Source: Leptodontidium sp. MPI-SDFR-AT-0119
Lineage: Eukaryota > Ascomycota > Leotiomycetes > Helotiales > Leptodontidiaceae
Assembly (NCBI GenBank): GCA_020726505.1
Contig: JAHLEZ010000012.1
Span: 1,364,001-1,428,000 of the forward strand
DNA: 64,000 nt
Reading direction: 5' to 3'
In this document: piece by piece, positions 1-12,619 of the stretch
Layout of the letters: every line of letters starts with the position of its first letter
How positions within the stretch are numbered: position 1 is the stretch's first letter
The notes under the pieces: generated by a model
What the model saw: only the letters and a program-made list of their open reading frames with translations
Database searches by the model: none
Told to the model about the DNA's origin: nothing
Made by a program: the position numbers and the translations under genes

Positions 1-1317
1 CGAGACTGAACAAGACACCGCCGATTGGAGACCCAAAGGCGACTGATATCCCGGCAGCTGCAGCTGCTGACAAGACTTCACGTTTTCGAGCTATACCAAA
101 TCAGCATCTTCGAGACCAGCAAGGCAGCTTTAGACATACCCTCATTGCCGTCAATGTTTCTGAATAATTTCATGAATAAATTGGCGCAGCAACATGCGAC
201 ATGTACAAGTGGACCTTCTTTGCCCAGCCACATACCAGATGCTACTGCTAGACACTGAGATTGTCAGAATTTATGTCAATATATTGGTCCGCAGCGACTC
301 ACAAGTCCCAGAGATTTTATAACCAAAGTCCACGTTCCCATGAATCTACGTATCACGAATCCTCCCAGGACAGTCTTGATCTCGGGAATACCACTGTGCT
401 TCGCGTACAAAGCATACTCTTTTACCAACAGACTTGCTGATATGGCAAAGCACACCTGTGCGACAGTCAGTAGGTTGGATCGGAAAGGAATCGCAGCAAC
501 CCACCGAAAACGCTATGAAAAAGAAGTATTCTATGAACCATTTACCCCCCGACGACGTAGTGCGGAGCGCAAGACTCCAAGGAACCCAATCCCCACATTT
601 TGAAAATTCGTCGTAGCCATAACAGCAAAAGTACTTGTTCAAATAGAAACGCCCTCCATCCTCTCCCGCAGAACAGTATCCCATCTTTAAATCAGCTAGC
701 CAGTCGGTGATAACATCGATCGCAGCGGCAAGGCCTCCAGTCGCCATGCCCGTCAAAATGAGGATAACCCAGACTTGACTAGCATCCAAGAACTGCCGCG
801 CGTAGCCAATCAATCCGGTCGCATTCGAGTATAGTATTCGCAGACGTTGCCGTTCCTTCGTGTACTCGAAGATCCAGTCAATTGCCGTCATGTCTTCGTA
901 ACCAACTCTGCGCCCTGGACCCTCGGCATACCAATCCAATGGCCCTCCATCTTTTGAACCCCTATTCCCCGATTCATCTCTACTCCCTCCCAATGTATTC
1001 AATCCGAGAGGAGTCCCCGCTCGGGGTGAGGGCGTTGGCTGTCGTGAATTGGATCCGCTGCCTGAGAACGCTGACAACAGCCGCGAGCTTGTGTGCTGTT
1101 TTGGTTTGCGCTTGAACGATACTATATCGTCGTCATCCTGATCAAGAGGATTTTCGGAAAGCAGCGTCCGGTCCCTTGAATAGCTTGCGACTGGGTCATC
1201 ATCACTGCTATCATTTTCGACTGTGGTAGGGTTTGGAGGGCTTCGACTGGAGGACGAGGACGAGCTTGCTTGCTCCGCTGGCGGGAGGTAACCGGCAGAT
1301 GAGCTCGCCATATTCAT
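1..1317 (-). CDS. CLC-type chloride channel/transporter, N-terminal part (runs off the window)
   Basis: This is the N-terminal part of a voltage-gated chloride channel (CLC) family protein, which moves anions across internal or plasma membranes. Four exons fit: 505-1317, 303-455, 140-254 and 1-90, separated by introns of 49, 48 and 49 nt, all GT-AG and frame-consistent. Residues 1-130 are a Ser/Pro/Asp-rich cytosolic tail. They lead into the fungal CLC block around [12 protein letters not shown] and a first membrane helix ([18 protein letters not shown]). Exon 2 carries KHSGIPEIK, the anion-selectivity GSGIP equivalent with its serine kept. Exon 3 carries GKEGPLVH with the gating glutamate, and exon 4 has [11 protein letters not shown]. 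The proton-glutamate region and CBS domains lie outside the window, so channel or antiporter cannot be decided. Start: ATG at 1317, with a second in-frame ATG at 1311. It shares a 224-bp divergent promoter with the next gene. Confidence 0.9.
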
Positions 1318-1541
1318 ACATTTGAAGATGAATATTTGTTGAGTTGTGTTGTGAGTTGTATTAATTGGTGAAGCAACAACAGCATCCCAAGGCTGAGGCT
1401 GGACTGGGCTGCATGACGCTTGCGGCCGCCTGGGCCTTCAGCCTGAGGCAATTAATCAAGCTTGAACAAATCCAGTCGACTATCAAACGAAATCTTCATC
1501 TGGAGATACCTTTGTGCATGTCCCGAACAAACAACTCCAAA

Positions 1542-3593
1542 ATGGCCGAATCATCCCCTCAGTCGAAGGGTGCTGAACGAGGAATGGATGCACTCAATGA
1601 TCCAGTCGCAACTTTTGAAAAGATGCAAGAGCTTCTCAAGGCCAAGGACGACACCTCCAGATTCGTTGGTCTAGCTCTTCTTAAAACCGTTCTTGACAAT
1701 GGACAGCTTATTAATGATCCCCAAAGACTTCGGATACTATGGGATGCATTGTCTCCAAAGTTCTTGGATCGCCTTCTTCGAGCCCATCAGAATGAGAAAG
1801 TCAGCAGGACAGACTCGAAAGATATGGTTGACCTGGCGGTAGCTGTCCTTCACACATTCTCCATTTTATTACCCGAAGAAGCTAGGAGAGAGAAAAGACT
1901 GACCGGACGGACAGCTCCTCTGGTAAAAGCATTGATTCAAAGGTAAATCTTGGTGCAATACTTTAGAACATCGGCTTACCAATCTCAGCCCCCCAGACAC
2001 AACAAAACTCATTTTGCAAACGATTTTGACCATCGTCAGCCTGTCCGAAGGTGCTTTGGAAGTCCTCGCAATTCAAGATCTATCTCCATTAATTGAGATT
2101 TCTAATCAGTATCCTCTCGCGCTCGACATTCTCAGTTTCAGTTGGACAAATGCATCTGCTATCAACACAGAAGTCGAAGCTGTCAGGAATAGCATCAATC
2201 AAGTGATTCCAGCTCTGATCATTAACTTCAAGGGGACCGATGCTGTGACTTTCATCGGCTTTATTGGGAACATGTTGCCGAAGCTTGAACCTGAGGTAAG
2301 TGTTCATTTCTCCCTACAGCCTCGACGAAGTGCTGATAATTATAGGCTGCTCCCCGAAATCCAAAGTGGCTGGAACCCCTGATTATGATGCTGCGGAAAC
2401 TTGTTACAAGCAAGCCTACCGCTGCTGGGAGAACAGCATACACCCAACTTGCAGCAGCACTCCTGCAATCGTACCCCGCGACTTGTCCTTCTCTACTTTT
2501 CCAGCATGATGCATCTGGGAATTCAGATAGCAAACCGTTTTCTTACTTGATGGTAAATCTCTTACTTATCGATATTCGGTCTTCATTTCCCTCACTGCTC
2601 GCAAAATTGAACAGCGAGGAGTACCCGGCAATATCTCAACGACTTGCTGCAGCTTTCGATGTCATTTCAAGCTTCATCGGGTTTCTTGTCCGCAGTTTGG
2701 ACGATGAGAGTGTCTCGAGATTCAGTATGACTCCCGACTTGCTGCTGAAACTCCGGAAGGACATTGCAGAAACGATGTCTCTGAATATTGAATACCTTCG
2801 CGACAGATGGGATTCTTCAATAGCTGGTGCATCTGGTCTGCATCCATCGGCTCGAACTGGCACAGCCGCAACGTCCGAGGGCACTAGACTCACTCTAACC
2901 TGGGAGTCGATGAAAGATAACGTCAATGCCGATGCCCTCATCCTAGCTGGCATCGGGGCCTTGGCTATATGGATTCGCGAGGACGAAAACGAGAATCTTC
3001 GAAACGAAACTGCAGGTCTCATGGATATGTTCGTAGACTTGTACAAATTGAGTTCGCAGGGCACACTCGACTTTCGATACCCAATACTACTAGCCTTAGA
3101 AGGTATCATGATCAACGAGGAAGGAATCGATGGATTTCTGGGCCAAGATGGATGGCTAGTCGTCTTTGAAGATCTCAAGTCGATTCTCAGGAGCACAACG
3201 GAGCAGCCTACAATCAGTCAATCTTCCATTGACGCAGGCCGAGGACTTCAAATCGTTCGGGTACTGCTTGCCATCATAGACCACGAGGCCACGTCCTTCC
3301 CACGTGAGGACTGGATGGCCGTGGTCACGACAACCACATCGATGAAGGTTACTGCTACGCCACCATCATCTGTGATCATCGAGTTTCTCGTAGCGATGCT
3401 ACAGCTCTCATCGACACTTCTCTCAAAATCATCAGGAGGCATGACAAAGCGTTATGTCACTAGTGTGCCAGCTCTTTCTGGCCTTGTGAAGCAGTTGAAA
3501 CCCATTGTTAGCAACATGGATGATGAGGTTGAATCCAGGGAATTGATGGCACTGCTAGACGACGAAGCGCTCGTTCTTGAAAACCTGCGATGA
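1542..3593 (+). CDS. neurochondrin family protein (DUF1941-like)
   Basis: This is a predicted 651-aa cytosolic helical-repeat protein of the neurochondrin family, found from fungi to animals. Its role in fungi is not established. Exons are 1542-1942, 1989-2295 and 2346-3593, with introns of 46 and 50 nt; the joins keep one frame to a TGA at 3593. The family-like blocks are the N-terminal FEKMQELLKAKDDTSRFVGL, ALEVLAIQDLSPLIEI after intron 1, and the long helical C-terminal half. No signal peptide or membrane segment is visible. I chose the ATG at 1542 because its context (caaaATGG) is good and it begins a typical acidic N-terminus. An in-frame ATG at 1518 would add 8 residues. The gene ends 82 bp from the stop of the convergent GST gene. 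Family assignment is by recognition of the overall pattern, not by a search. Confidence 0.82.
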
Positions 3594-3675
3594 GCGAAAA
3601 TATGTACGCTTGTGTACAAATTATACAAAGGGACTGAAACTCTGTAATCACAACCCAACTACCGCCTCTCCGTTC

Positions 3676-4335
3676 TCACGCAACCTTCTCTGTCAACTCG
3701 AACATCTCCGGCTGGGTATCTTTAAAACTTTGTCTCTCCTCCAACATCTCCCAATACTTCTTCAAATCAGGATACTTTTCCAGAAACTGAACAATCCCAA
3801 ACTTCGTCTCTATCATACTCATCATCCCCAACATCGAACCTAGCGCAATATCCGCCACCGAGAACTCGTTGCAAACCAAGAACTTCCCCTCGCCACTCTT
3901 CTTCACCAGCTCGTCCGCAGCAGCTAGAACCCCTTTGACTTTCCGCATCTGCCTGTCCAACCACTCCGCACTCTTCAGCTCACCCCTCGCCAACTCGAAG
4001 AAAGCAAGCCCGAGAGCATCGCAAGCTCCATCTGCGAGCACCTGTATCTGTCTCACCAGCAACTGGTCGTCCAACGCCTCAGGCATCAACGCCGGTCCCT
4101 TGTCTCTGTATTTCTGCACGATGTATTCCTGGATATACCAAGACTCATAGATGGGAGAGCGACCATCGTCGAAAATGAGAATGGGAAGTTTCTCAAGCGG
4201 GTTGTATTTTGGCGTCTCAGTCGAACTATGCCATGGAATTTCCGTCTTCAATTCGAAGGGTATGCCTTTCTCCAAGAGCGCAATGCGGATCTTGCGCGCA
4301 TACGGAGAAGGGGTGGCGCTTATGAGCGTTAACAT
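3676..4335 (-). CDS. glutathione S-transferase
   Basis: This is a 219-aa cytosolic glutathione S-transferase, which conjugates glutathione to electrophiles. The N-terminal thioredoxin-fold domain (residues 1-80) contains the GSH-site stretch SATPSPYARKIRIALLEKG, with a Ser/Tyr-type start of helix 1. It also has the cis-proline motif LPIL and the gamma-glutamyl-binding pair in IYESWYIQEY. The C-terminal all-helical domain (about 90-215) has the usual VADIALGSMLG capping motif. The length is normal and there are no introns. A leaf on the general fungal GST tree cannot be chosen from sequence alone; Gtt1/Ure2-like classes are possible. The gene faces away from the ABCA transporter 2.1 kb away, a pairing that would suit detoxification and export, but co-regulation is inference. 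Confidence 0.9.
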   Translation of the reverse strand: MLTLISATPSPYARKIRIALLEKGIPFELKTEIPWHSSTETPKYNPLEKLPILIFDDGRSPIYESWYIQEYIVQKYRDKGPALMPEALDDQLLVRQIQVLADGACDALGLAFFELARGELKSAEWLDRQMRKVKGVLAAADELVKKSGEGKFLVCNEFSVADIALGSMLGMMSMIETKFGIVQFLEKYPDLKKYWEMLEERQSFKDTQPEMFELTEKVA

Positions 4336-6438
4336 GATGATTTTGCGCTCCTGAGATCAGATTGTATGGCTGAAGACCTGCGCTATAAATAGGATGAAAG
4401 CCATGGAATTCGATGAGCACAATCTCCAAACAATATATCCTCGCATCAAGTTTATCAGATCGGCGCGGAGCTAGACTTTAAGCTGTGGCACAAGCTGAGA
4501 TAAGAGTACGTAATTGTGCAGGAGGTCTACTGGCCTTGCCGTTCTGGACTCTTAGATAATGTACACGTCTTCCCCAGGCGTTCCGAGATCTGATGCCGTG
4601 GATCTCGTTGGCTGCTTCGTCCCGATCCCCTCACTTCTGTCTTGGTGGTTGCAGGAAGCGAGAGACATGCATCGGATGGTTACACCTGTTTTTGCTATTG
4701 CGGTCCGTCCCGAAAGGCCCGGGGAGCACGCTTAGACGCTGAAGAATTATGTAACTTGGGCGAGGGATGCATCTTTGAGGTATTGAATAAAGCAGTCTAT
4801 CTCTTGCTTCGAATCTTTTTGTAGCCTCTACTTTCTTTTCCGCAATAAAAATTACAGTCTAACGCCTGCGCACAGTTACATTCCTTTCTTTGAAGGCCTA
4901 GAAGGCCTTAGCCATTCACCGAAGTCCAAATTCTCCAAAGTTCCCCTGTACGATTGTTTCTTCGGATAAGCATCTGGAAGACTTCATGGCCAATTTCCGA
5001 GGTACCTTATTCTTGAGGAAGGAATCTTGAAGCCCAAAAACAGAAAATGTGCTTGATGTTGCTTGTGGCCTCCTCTACGACGAGCCAACGAACGATGTAT
5101 GCGATATTTCTAAAACAATCAGATCCCTCATAGAATGCGATAATGACACATTTTAGCTTCAGCAAAGAGTGCAAACCCAGCGGGCACCTAAAGGCCGAGG
5201 GATATTTTGTGTTATTCCAAGGCCTAAGGGCGGTTTATTTTCTTTCCATTTCTCCTCCGTTTTTCATTGCAACTTGTTTCTGTTGACCCCCGTTGGCCAA
5301 TTCCAACCTCAATTAACTAATATTACCCCCCAATATGAAACGGGGTCCCGATGACCCGACCGGAGGTGGTTTATCAGATTCAATAAAATTGCAATCACCT
5401 TTACGTACAAGTAAGATCAGGATGGATGTTAGGATACACTGGTATAGCACCCTCTATGATGTGGGTCACGTGAATGCGGACGAGTATTATTTGGTACATT
5501 TCAGTAAGTTACAGAAGTCCACGAAATTCATGTAGCGAGTTAATGTATTTCTGATGAAATCATGCTGTTCGCCAGGAATTTAGTCAGGGCAGTGCAAGCT
5601 ATCTATCCCACATTGCTGTGGCGAGGAACTTAGGATGAGATCGTCAGAACCCTAAACAGCCTCGGCTCGCGCCAAAACCAACCTCATTTCTCCACTTCAC
5701 GACGTCCCCCTGAACACCTCAGACGTTCAATTAAGCTTCTTAGAAACCTTCAAAAGTCTACACAGCTGCCTGATTGTCCACGCGTTGAGCGAAGATGTCG
5801 GCCGGTTCTCCTGGCTTGATGCCAAGCCTCGAGATTGCTGCAACCGCTGGAGCACGGCCAACCTCCAGGCCAGATTCGGAAATATACGGCTACGATGTAC
5901 TCTCCTAATTCCACTAACGGACCCCTTCACATACGCCGCAACTTATCATGCAACTCAACGCTCGTATCGAATTTGCCAGCGCAGCCCAATTGGGGGATCT
6001 CTGAATCCTTCGTCGATTCGACGTAAAACACAGCCCCATCAACCAGTGGGAAGGGCGCAGTCTCCGTAATACATTGCTCTCCTTGCCATGTCATTGGCTG
6101 GCGAATAAACACAGTGCTACCCTAAGTGCCCCGTCTGAACCAAGGTATCTGCCCACGATGCGGAGTAGGCTATCTCCATTTGATATGTAGGGTACAATTG
6201 TATCTGCCTGGTCGGCTCGCTGGATGTTCTCGAAGTTCTATTTACCAATCTCTTGTGCCACTCCGACTTCTGAATTGTTTTTGACATCTCGCTCGTTCCA
6301 TTCCATCTTCCATCTCGCATATCAACCACTGTCTTTCCTTAACTGCCACCAGGCTAGTTGTTGCCAATTGTGCCTCGGGCTTCGTCAAAGGTTCGAACAA
6401 CACTGCCCTCGAGTGGGTTGACCATCACACACACAATC
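4336..6438. other. non-coding interval between GST and ABCA transporter genes
   Basis: This is 2.1 kb without a supportable gene. It must hold the divergent GST and ABCA promoters. A TATAAATA sequence lies at 4383-4390. Around 4892-4909 two AAGGCCT elements sit head to tail. The 5727-6112 part may be an eroded gene (listed separately). The rest shows only short open frames with no family resemblance. Confidence 0.6.
5727..6112 (-). pseudogene. possible eroded protein-coding fragment, unrecognised
   Basis: On the minus strand, 6112-5927 reads as 61 residues of natural composition (for example WQGEQCITETAPFPLVDGAV). It is stopped by TGA, after which a plausible peptide continues in another frame to 5727. 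I do not recognise a family. It could be a decayed gene, part of a spliced gene whose other exons I cannot see, or chance. No typical donor or acceptor joins the two frames convincingly. Confidence 0.15.
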
Positions 6439-9400
6439 ATGTCTTCCTCGACCCAACAGCCAAAATGGCGCCGAATCTACCTCCAAACGATCACTCTCTC
6501 ACACAAGAATATGCTCATATTCTACAAAGCGCCAATAGTGACCTTTATCAGGGCGTTTCTATTTCCGCTTGTCGTCACCCTCGTTTTCAGCTTTCTAGTT
6601 CATCTCAATGTCACCTCGGATTCATCCTACGACTCAAGTTTGATGGGGATCTCGTTGGTCTCGCATCCAATTCCAAGCCTAGCCGACGCGATCAATGCCG
6701 CCCCTACGCACAAACTTGTCTTTGTCAAGAACGGCTTTGCTAATGAAAGTCTCGATCCGATCATATCAGGAGTTCTGCACGAACCCGGGATGCAAGACGT
6801 GAATACAATCGTTATCAACGACCCAATCGATCTGTTCGATATTTGCAAGCAGAGTACCAAAGGAGCCAGCGACTGTTTCGCAGCAGTTATTTTCACAGCC
6901 TTCAACGAGACGAACGTGGACTACAGTATCGCGGTGGACAGCAAAGTCGCCAACGTGTATGGATATGGAGACTATCGAAAGGATGATACACTTCTACCTC
7001 AGCGCATTCTTCCTTTGCAGTGGGCAATTGACGCTCAAATTGGAAACTTCTCAACAGCTCCAAGGCCATCGATCCAGGCTTTCAGTGGCTACTTTGGGGC
7101 CAGTAACATCAATGCTCCAACAGCCCCTCCAGAGACCAGTGGTCCCTACTGGTTGTCCCTTGTCAGTATCTTTGTGGCGCCAATCTTCATCTTGATCATC
7201 ATCGGTGTTGTGTATCGTAAGTACTTGCAGCCTCGAAAGTTCCGTCCTCAATCCGCTCCGGGACAAGCTTCATCCTTCCCAAGCCTTTCGAAATCCAAAA
7301 CTAATCTCTTCTCGTACTTTAGATCTGAGTACTTTTGTAGCCACTGAACGAGAATCTTCGATGTCAGAGCTAATGGCGGCACAAAATGTTACGACCCTGC
7401 CGAGGCTTCTCTCAACCATGATCTCATTTTACGCCATATATTTCCCAGGGTTCCTGGCCTGTTCGATCATCCTAACTCAAATCCTCTTCAAGCAGACCTC
7501 CGACATTCTGTTCCTATTCATCACTCTGCTTGCCGGAGCTTCGATAATCGCCTCATCGCATTTCTTAGCTTCGTTCTTCAGCAAAGCTCAGCTTGCGGGG
7601 CTGTACAGTTCCACACTCGCATTCGCTCTAGCACTTATCACACTGGCAGCCACACTTACTTCTGATGTCGTCTTCCCACAGGTCTTAGCTCTGTCGCTTA
7701 TATTCCCCCCTTGTGCATGGGCAACTTTCATTGCAGACGTTGCGCTCCGTGAGTACAGGCTCCGAGCATTTTCACTCAGCCCAGCTCCATATACAGATAT
7801 GTATGGGTCAAAGCTCCAACGACTCGATGGCTATTTGTACGTCGCATTCTTCATCCTGCAGATTGTTCTGTACTCCGCTGCGGCTTATGGGGTGGAGCGA
7901 AAACTCTGGGGTGTCACAAGAAAGTACGATCTCATCGAAGCCAGCGATAATGTCGCTCTCCGCGTCACTGGCCTGTCTAAAACTTACAACGGAAAGCGGC
8001 CGTGGTATTGGCCATTTATGAGAAAGGGCGCTCCAGTTCTTGCTGTTGATAGCCTGAACCTGGAGGTGAAGACTGGTTCAGTTACATTTCTCTTAGGCCC
8101 TAACGGTGGCGGTAAGACAACAACGCTGAAATGTGTCGCTGGTATGACGAGCATGGATGCTGGATCAAGACTCGAACTCAACGAGTCGGGATTGGTCTTT
8201 GGAATCTGCCCTCAGTCTAATGTATGATCCCTCGTCTGGTACTGAATGCACATACTAACTTGACAAGGTTTTCTGGGAGAATCTTACGGTCGATGAACAC
8301 ATCAAGATCTGGAAAAAGCTCAAGAATGCTGCGTACAGCGATCCAAGTGAAGACGATGGCGATGTTCTTGCAGAGTGCGATCTTCTTGACAAGGGACCAT
8401 CTCAAGCCAAAACGCTGAGCGGCGGTCAAATGAGGAAATTGCAACTAGCCATTGCCTTCGTAGGTGGTTCCAAGGTCTGCTGCATCGACGAAGCATCCAG
8501 TGGCCTTGTACGTCCTCTTGCCTCTTCTCTATATGAAACATAATGCTGATGCATCGCAGGATCCTCTCTCACGGAGAAATATCTGGAACATTATCCAAAA
8601 GGGGCATTCACGCCGTACTGTTCTCGTCACTACCCACTTCTTAGATGAGGTACGGTTCCACTTTTACATGTTTTTGGAAATTTCTAATACTTTTACAGGC
8701 CGATATTCTGGCTGATCATATCGCGATCGTATACAAAGGCAAACTGGTCTGCGAGGGTCCTGGAACTTCATTGAAAGCAAAGTATGGAGATGACTACATC
8801 ATTCGCAGCGAATTCGATGTCAATGGGGAAACTATGGTCTGGCGAAGCTCGAATTCCGCCGAAGCGACAAGGAAGATTCTGGAACTCGAAGCACTCACTG
8901 AGGACGACAATACGTACAACGTGACGTTTCCCACGCTTGAGCAAGTCTTCCTGAAGGTCACATCTGACACCGCAGTTCATGATCACGGCGGAGATGGAAT
9001 GGTTGGAGAAGAGGAAACTAATAATGTCATCGATGAGAAGATATTTGCTCTAGAGAACGACAACGCTGAAGATATTGACCTGGACGTGGGCCACAATATT
9101 GGCCTCGCAAGACAGGTTCTTGCGCTGTATAAGAAACGATATACCCTCCTCCTTCAGAAGGCAGGTTGGATCAGCTATGGGATCAACGTCATTATACCGA
9201 TTATCATTGCGGCCGCCCTCGTCAAATTTCTGCACAAGTTCAAGTCGCTCCAGACCTGCGAAGCAAACGCCATCTTCCTCAGAAACGCCACTGCGGGAGA
9301 AACTTCCGAAGAGGCAGGATATCTTGTTATTCCTCCGCTTGATTATCAGTCATTCTCCTCGATACAAAGTACTGACAATCGGCCTTCGACTTACCTTGGC

Positions 9401-11737
9401 CCAGCTTCGGCCTTCACTGGTGAAACTCAGGACCAGCTTTATATTGAAATTGTCGGCCGAGTCTTTTCTGATTACCCCACATACACGCTTGATGAGAACG
9501 GTACCTACACAAGCTCTCCTTCCCTCAACTCCAGCGAGGTTCTTGCCAAATCATTATCTACACGAGGCTTCGTGAATAGCACTGATGAGATGGTGGCTGG
9601 TATTACCGACAGTGCCCAGTATGGCTACCGAAGCTTTGGCGTGTACGCGCCGGCTCCAGAAACAGCCACATTCTTTTACAGCACCTACAAAGGCAGTTGG
9701 CAAGTAGGTACCCAGATGATAGGATTCAGCCTCTTGACGAATCGAATCAGCAACACGACAGTCACCAACGGAGCAGCGAAGATATCAACCGCAGACGTCC
9801 GCGTCATGAGGCATCCTGCAAATAAAGTCGACGTTCTTTCCATGCCCATCGCCGTCTTGATCACTCTCGCTTTCATTTCTGCTGGAAGTATTGCTGTCAT
9901 CTACCCTTCTTTTGAAAAGAACAACCGAGTTCGAGCTCTACACTACTCAAATGGAGTCTCGCCTTTCGCGCTATGGGCAGGATATCTGCTTTTCGATATG
10001 CAATTCATAACCGTCCAATCTCTGTTTGTCTGGGGACTACTCTTTGCACAGCAGAGCCTCCAACGACTGTGGTACGCGCCTTCCTACCTTTTGGGCACTT
10101 TCCTTCTCTTCGGAATTGCTACTTACCTCGGAACCTACGTCATTTCTCTATTCACAAAGAAAGCGGCCTTTGCAGTCGCAGCCGGGCTACATGCTCTTCT
10201 GTTTGTACTTTACGTCGTTTCTTATGTTATGAATTCCTCATTTGGCGACGACACTGTTATATTCGACACATACAACTCCCTCCAATACGGTCTTGGTTTG
10301 TCATCACCAGGTGCAAACTTAGTCCGGGCTCTTTTTCTCTCCTCCAACAGTTTTGAGATTCTCTGTGGAAAGTACGCAGACAATGATGTGGCACATGCAT
10401 TCAGCTATGATAGATACGGGTCTGTATACGCCAACCTAATCATCCAGATCCTATTCCTGGTGGCTGTTCTAGTCATTTACGAATATGGCAGTGCAGACTG
10501 GGTACACCGCAACATCACTCATCGAGGAGTGCCTTCCCGTCTCCACTACATAGTAGAGTCTGGCGATGCAGCTCCACCACTTGGCCCAGCTCAGACAGAA
10601 AAGAATACCACATCTCCAGCAGTGACGTCGCCACAGATACTGACAGTTTCCCGCGTGAGCAAATACTTCGGCAAGACCTTCGCAGTCGAAAATGTCTCAT
10701 TTGATATCTCAGCCAATCAAACACTTGCTCTGCTAGGTGGCAACGGCGCAGGCAAAACGACAGTGATCAACATGATTCGAGGAGAATTGAAACCCAACTT
10801 TGGGGACATCTACTTAGATGGCGTATCTGTTGCTCGCCAACCACAAAAGGCAAGACTGCACATCGGTGTGTGTCCTCAGGATGATGCTATTGACAACTTA
10901 ACTGTTCGACAAACACTACGCTTCTACGCAACCGTCAAAGGATTGAAGAACGTCGAAGGGAATGTGGACAGGATCCTCGCCGCACTCAACATTACCATGT
11001 ATGAGGGTCTCTCCGTGAGGGCTCTTAGCGGTGGCACGAGGCGGAAGTTATCCGTGGCTATTGCTCTTCTTGGTATGCAACTCCCTTCAAAACTCCCCAC
11101 ATCAAAGTGCTTGAATATAGCTAATACATGAACAGGCAACCCCCGCGTTCTGCTCCTTGACGAACCATCTACAGGCCAAGACGCAGGGGCCAAACGCATC
11201 TTATGGAAAGCACTGCAATCCATCTCTGCCAACCGCGCCATCCTCCTCACCACACACAGTATGGAAGAAGCGGAAGCACTCGCCACTAATGTAGCCATCA
11301 TGGGCACCAAGATGCTCGCAACGGGCACTCTGACCTCGCTCCAAGAAAGTCACGGCGGTGCATACAGCGTTCGCGCGGTTCGTGTACCGGAGCTGAGCTC
11401 GGACGAGGTGGAAAGCATCGTGAAGGAGAAGTTCGAGGGTATGGTGAAGGGGTATAGCGATGCGCATGGGCAGATCGGATGGCAATTGCCACATGATAAG
11501 AGGGCTTTGGGGAGTATTATGCGGGTTATGGAGGAGTTGATGGGGGACGTGATGTCTGATGAGGAAGAAGAGGAGAATGTGCAGAGCGGGAGTGGAAGCG
11601 CAGGTGGTGCTGCGGCTGGAGGAAGTTCGGCTGCGGTCAGTGTAAAGGTCATACAGGCATACACGGTAACAGGACCTACGCTTGAGGAGGTTTTCATGAA
11701 TGTTGCGCGGGAAGCGGGACAGGCTGGTGGAGTATAA
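6439..11737 (+). CDS. full-size ABCA-subfamily ABC transporter
   Basis: This is a predicted 1,660-aa full-size ABC transporter with (TMD-NBD)x2 architecture of the ABCA (lipid/sterol-type) subfamily; the substrate is unknown. Exons are 6439-7216, 7323-8221, 8268-8507, 8560-8649, 8699-11072 and 11136-11737. Introns are 106, 46, 52, 49 and 63 nt, and all joins keep frame. The N-terminus has the first membrane helix (IRAFLFPLVVTLVFSFLV), a large N-glycosylatable loop, then an ABC-2 helix bundle. NBD1 has Walker A GPNGGGKTT (about residue 517), signature LSGGQ (about 608) and Walker B CCIDEASSG (about 629), where alanine replaces the usual proline. The second half repeats loop plus helices. NBD2 has GGNGAGKTT (about 1347), LSGGT (about 1444) and VLLLDEPSTG (about 1466). 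Start chosen at ATG 6439; the upstream in-frame extension has no ATG. Confidence 0.93.
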
Positions 11738-12619
11738 TGAATTAATTGTCTTGTTGATGGACTCAGAATAACGATGTTAATAATTATGATTTTAAGATAC
11801 TAAAACGAATCTTGACACTTTTCTGACTAAAACAGATCGAGGACCTTTGAATCTGGAATTATCTCGTGAACTATGCCCTCACATCATCTGGTAGGGTTTT
11901 TGAATTTATTTTTGTAACCTGCAGCCTGCGAGGTATGTAGCCAAGAATCTACACTAGCAGAACCAGACCCTGAGCCAAACATTCCCCCCAACACCTTCGT
12001 AGCCCACCCCGCCACAAAGATATTTTTCCATGACGGATTGCGGCTTGACTCAGATTCCAACAAATTAGCGACTCAGTAGATACGGCACGCACAATGGGGA
12101 TGCATATTAAGACACGGAAATGCCGTGTATAAAAAGGCGGTGATCTTTGAATCCCCGCTCCGTTCCGTGCCATTATTTCTCGCATGCAGAATTACAGCGC
12201 TGAGATGTTGGTATAAGCTACCTTAAACAGCTATCGAGGCGGTTCTAGACAACAATTGTGGCTTTGTGGGCGACTCATAAGCCTCGCTTTTTTGTGAGCT
12301 GAAAATGCCAACTTCGTAAGCGAGACTCTATTATTGGGTGTTGACTAGGCGGGCTTGTCAACACGGAGGGAAGTGTTCACGACGTGGCATCCAGACTTGA
12401 TGTCTGGCTCTCCCAAGAGGTCTGGGCTAGTCCTTTCTCGTTGATTGGGAAAGGAACGAAGTGGTGTGATGGCAGATCTGTCTGTGATGGCTAATAATTG
12501 ATATGCATAGGTCAGCATCGAGGGTGGAGAAGAATTCTGTATTCATTTCAGTCTCAACTCTCTCCTTGAGAAGCTGCCAAAATTTTCCGTTTCCAATCAA
12601 TACACATTACACCTAAACC
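11738..12619. other. non-coding interval
   Basis: These 880 bp follow the ABCA gene. A TATAAAAAG box lies at about 12127. A pyrimidine-rich leader (CAGTCTCAACTCTCTCC) lies shortly before the small secreted-protein ORF at 12620. No other structure was seen. Confidence 0.5.
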
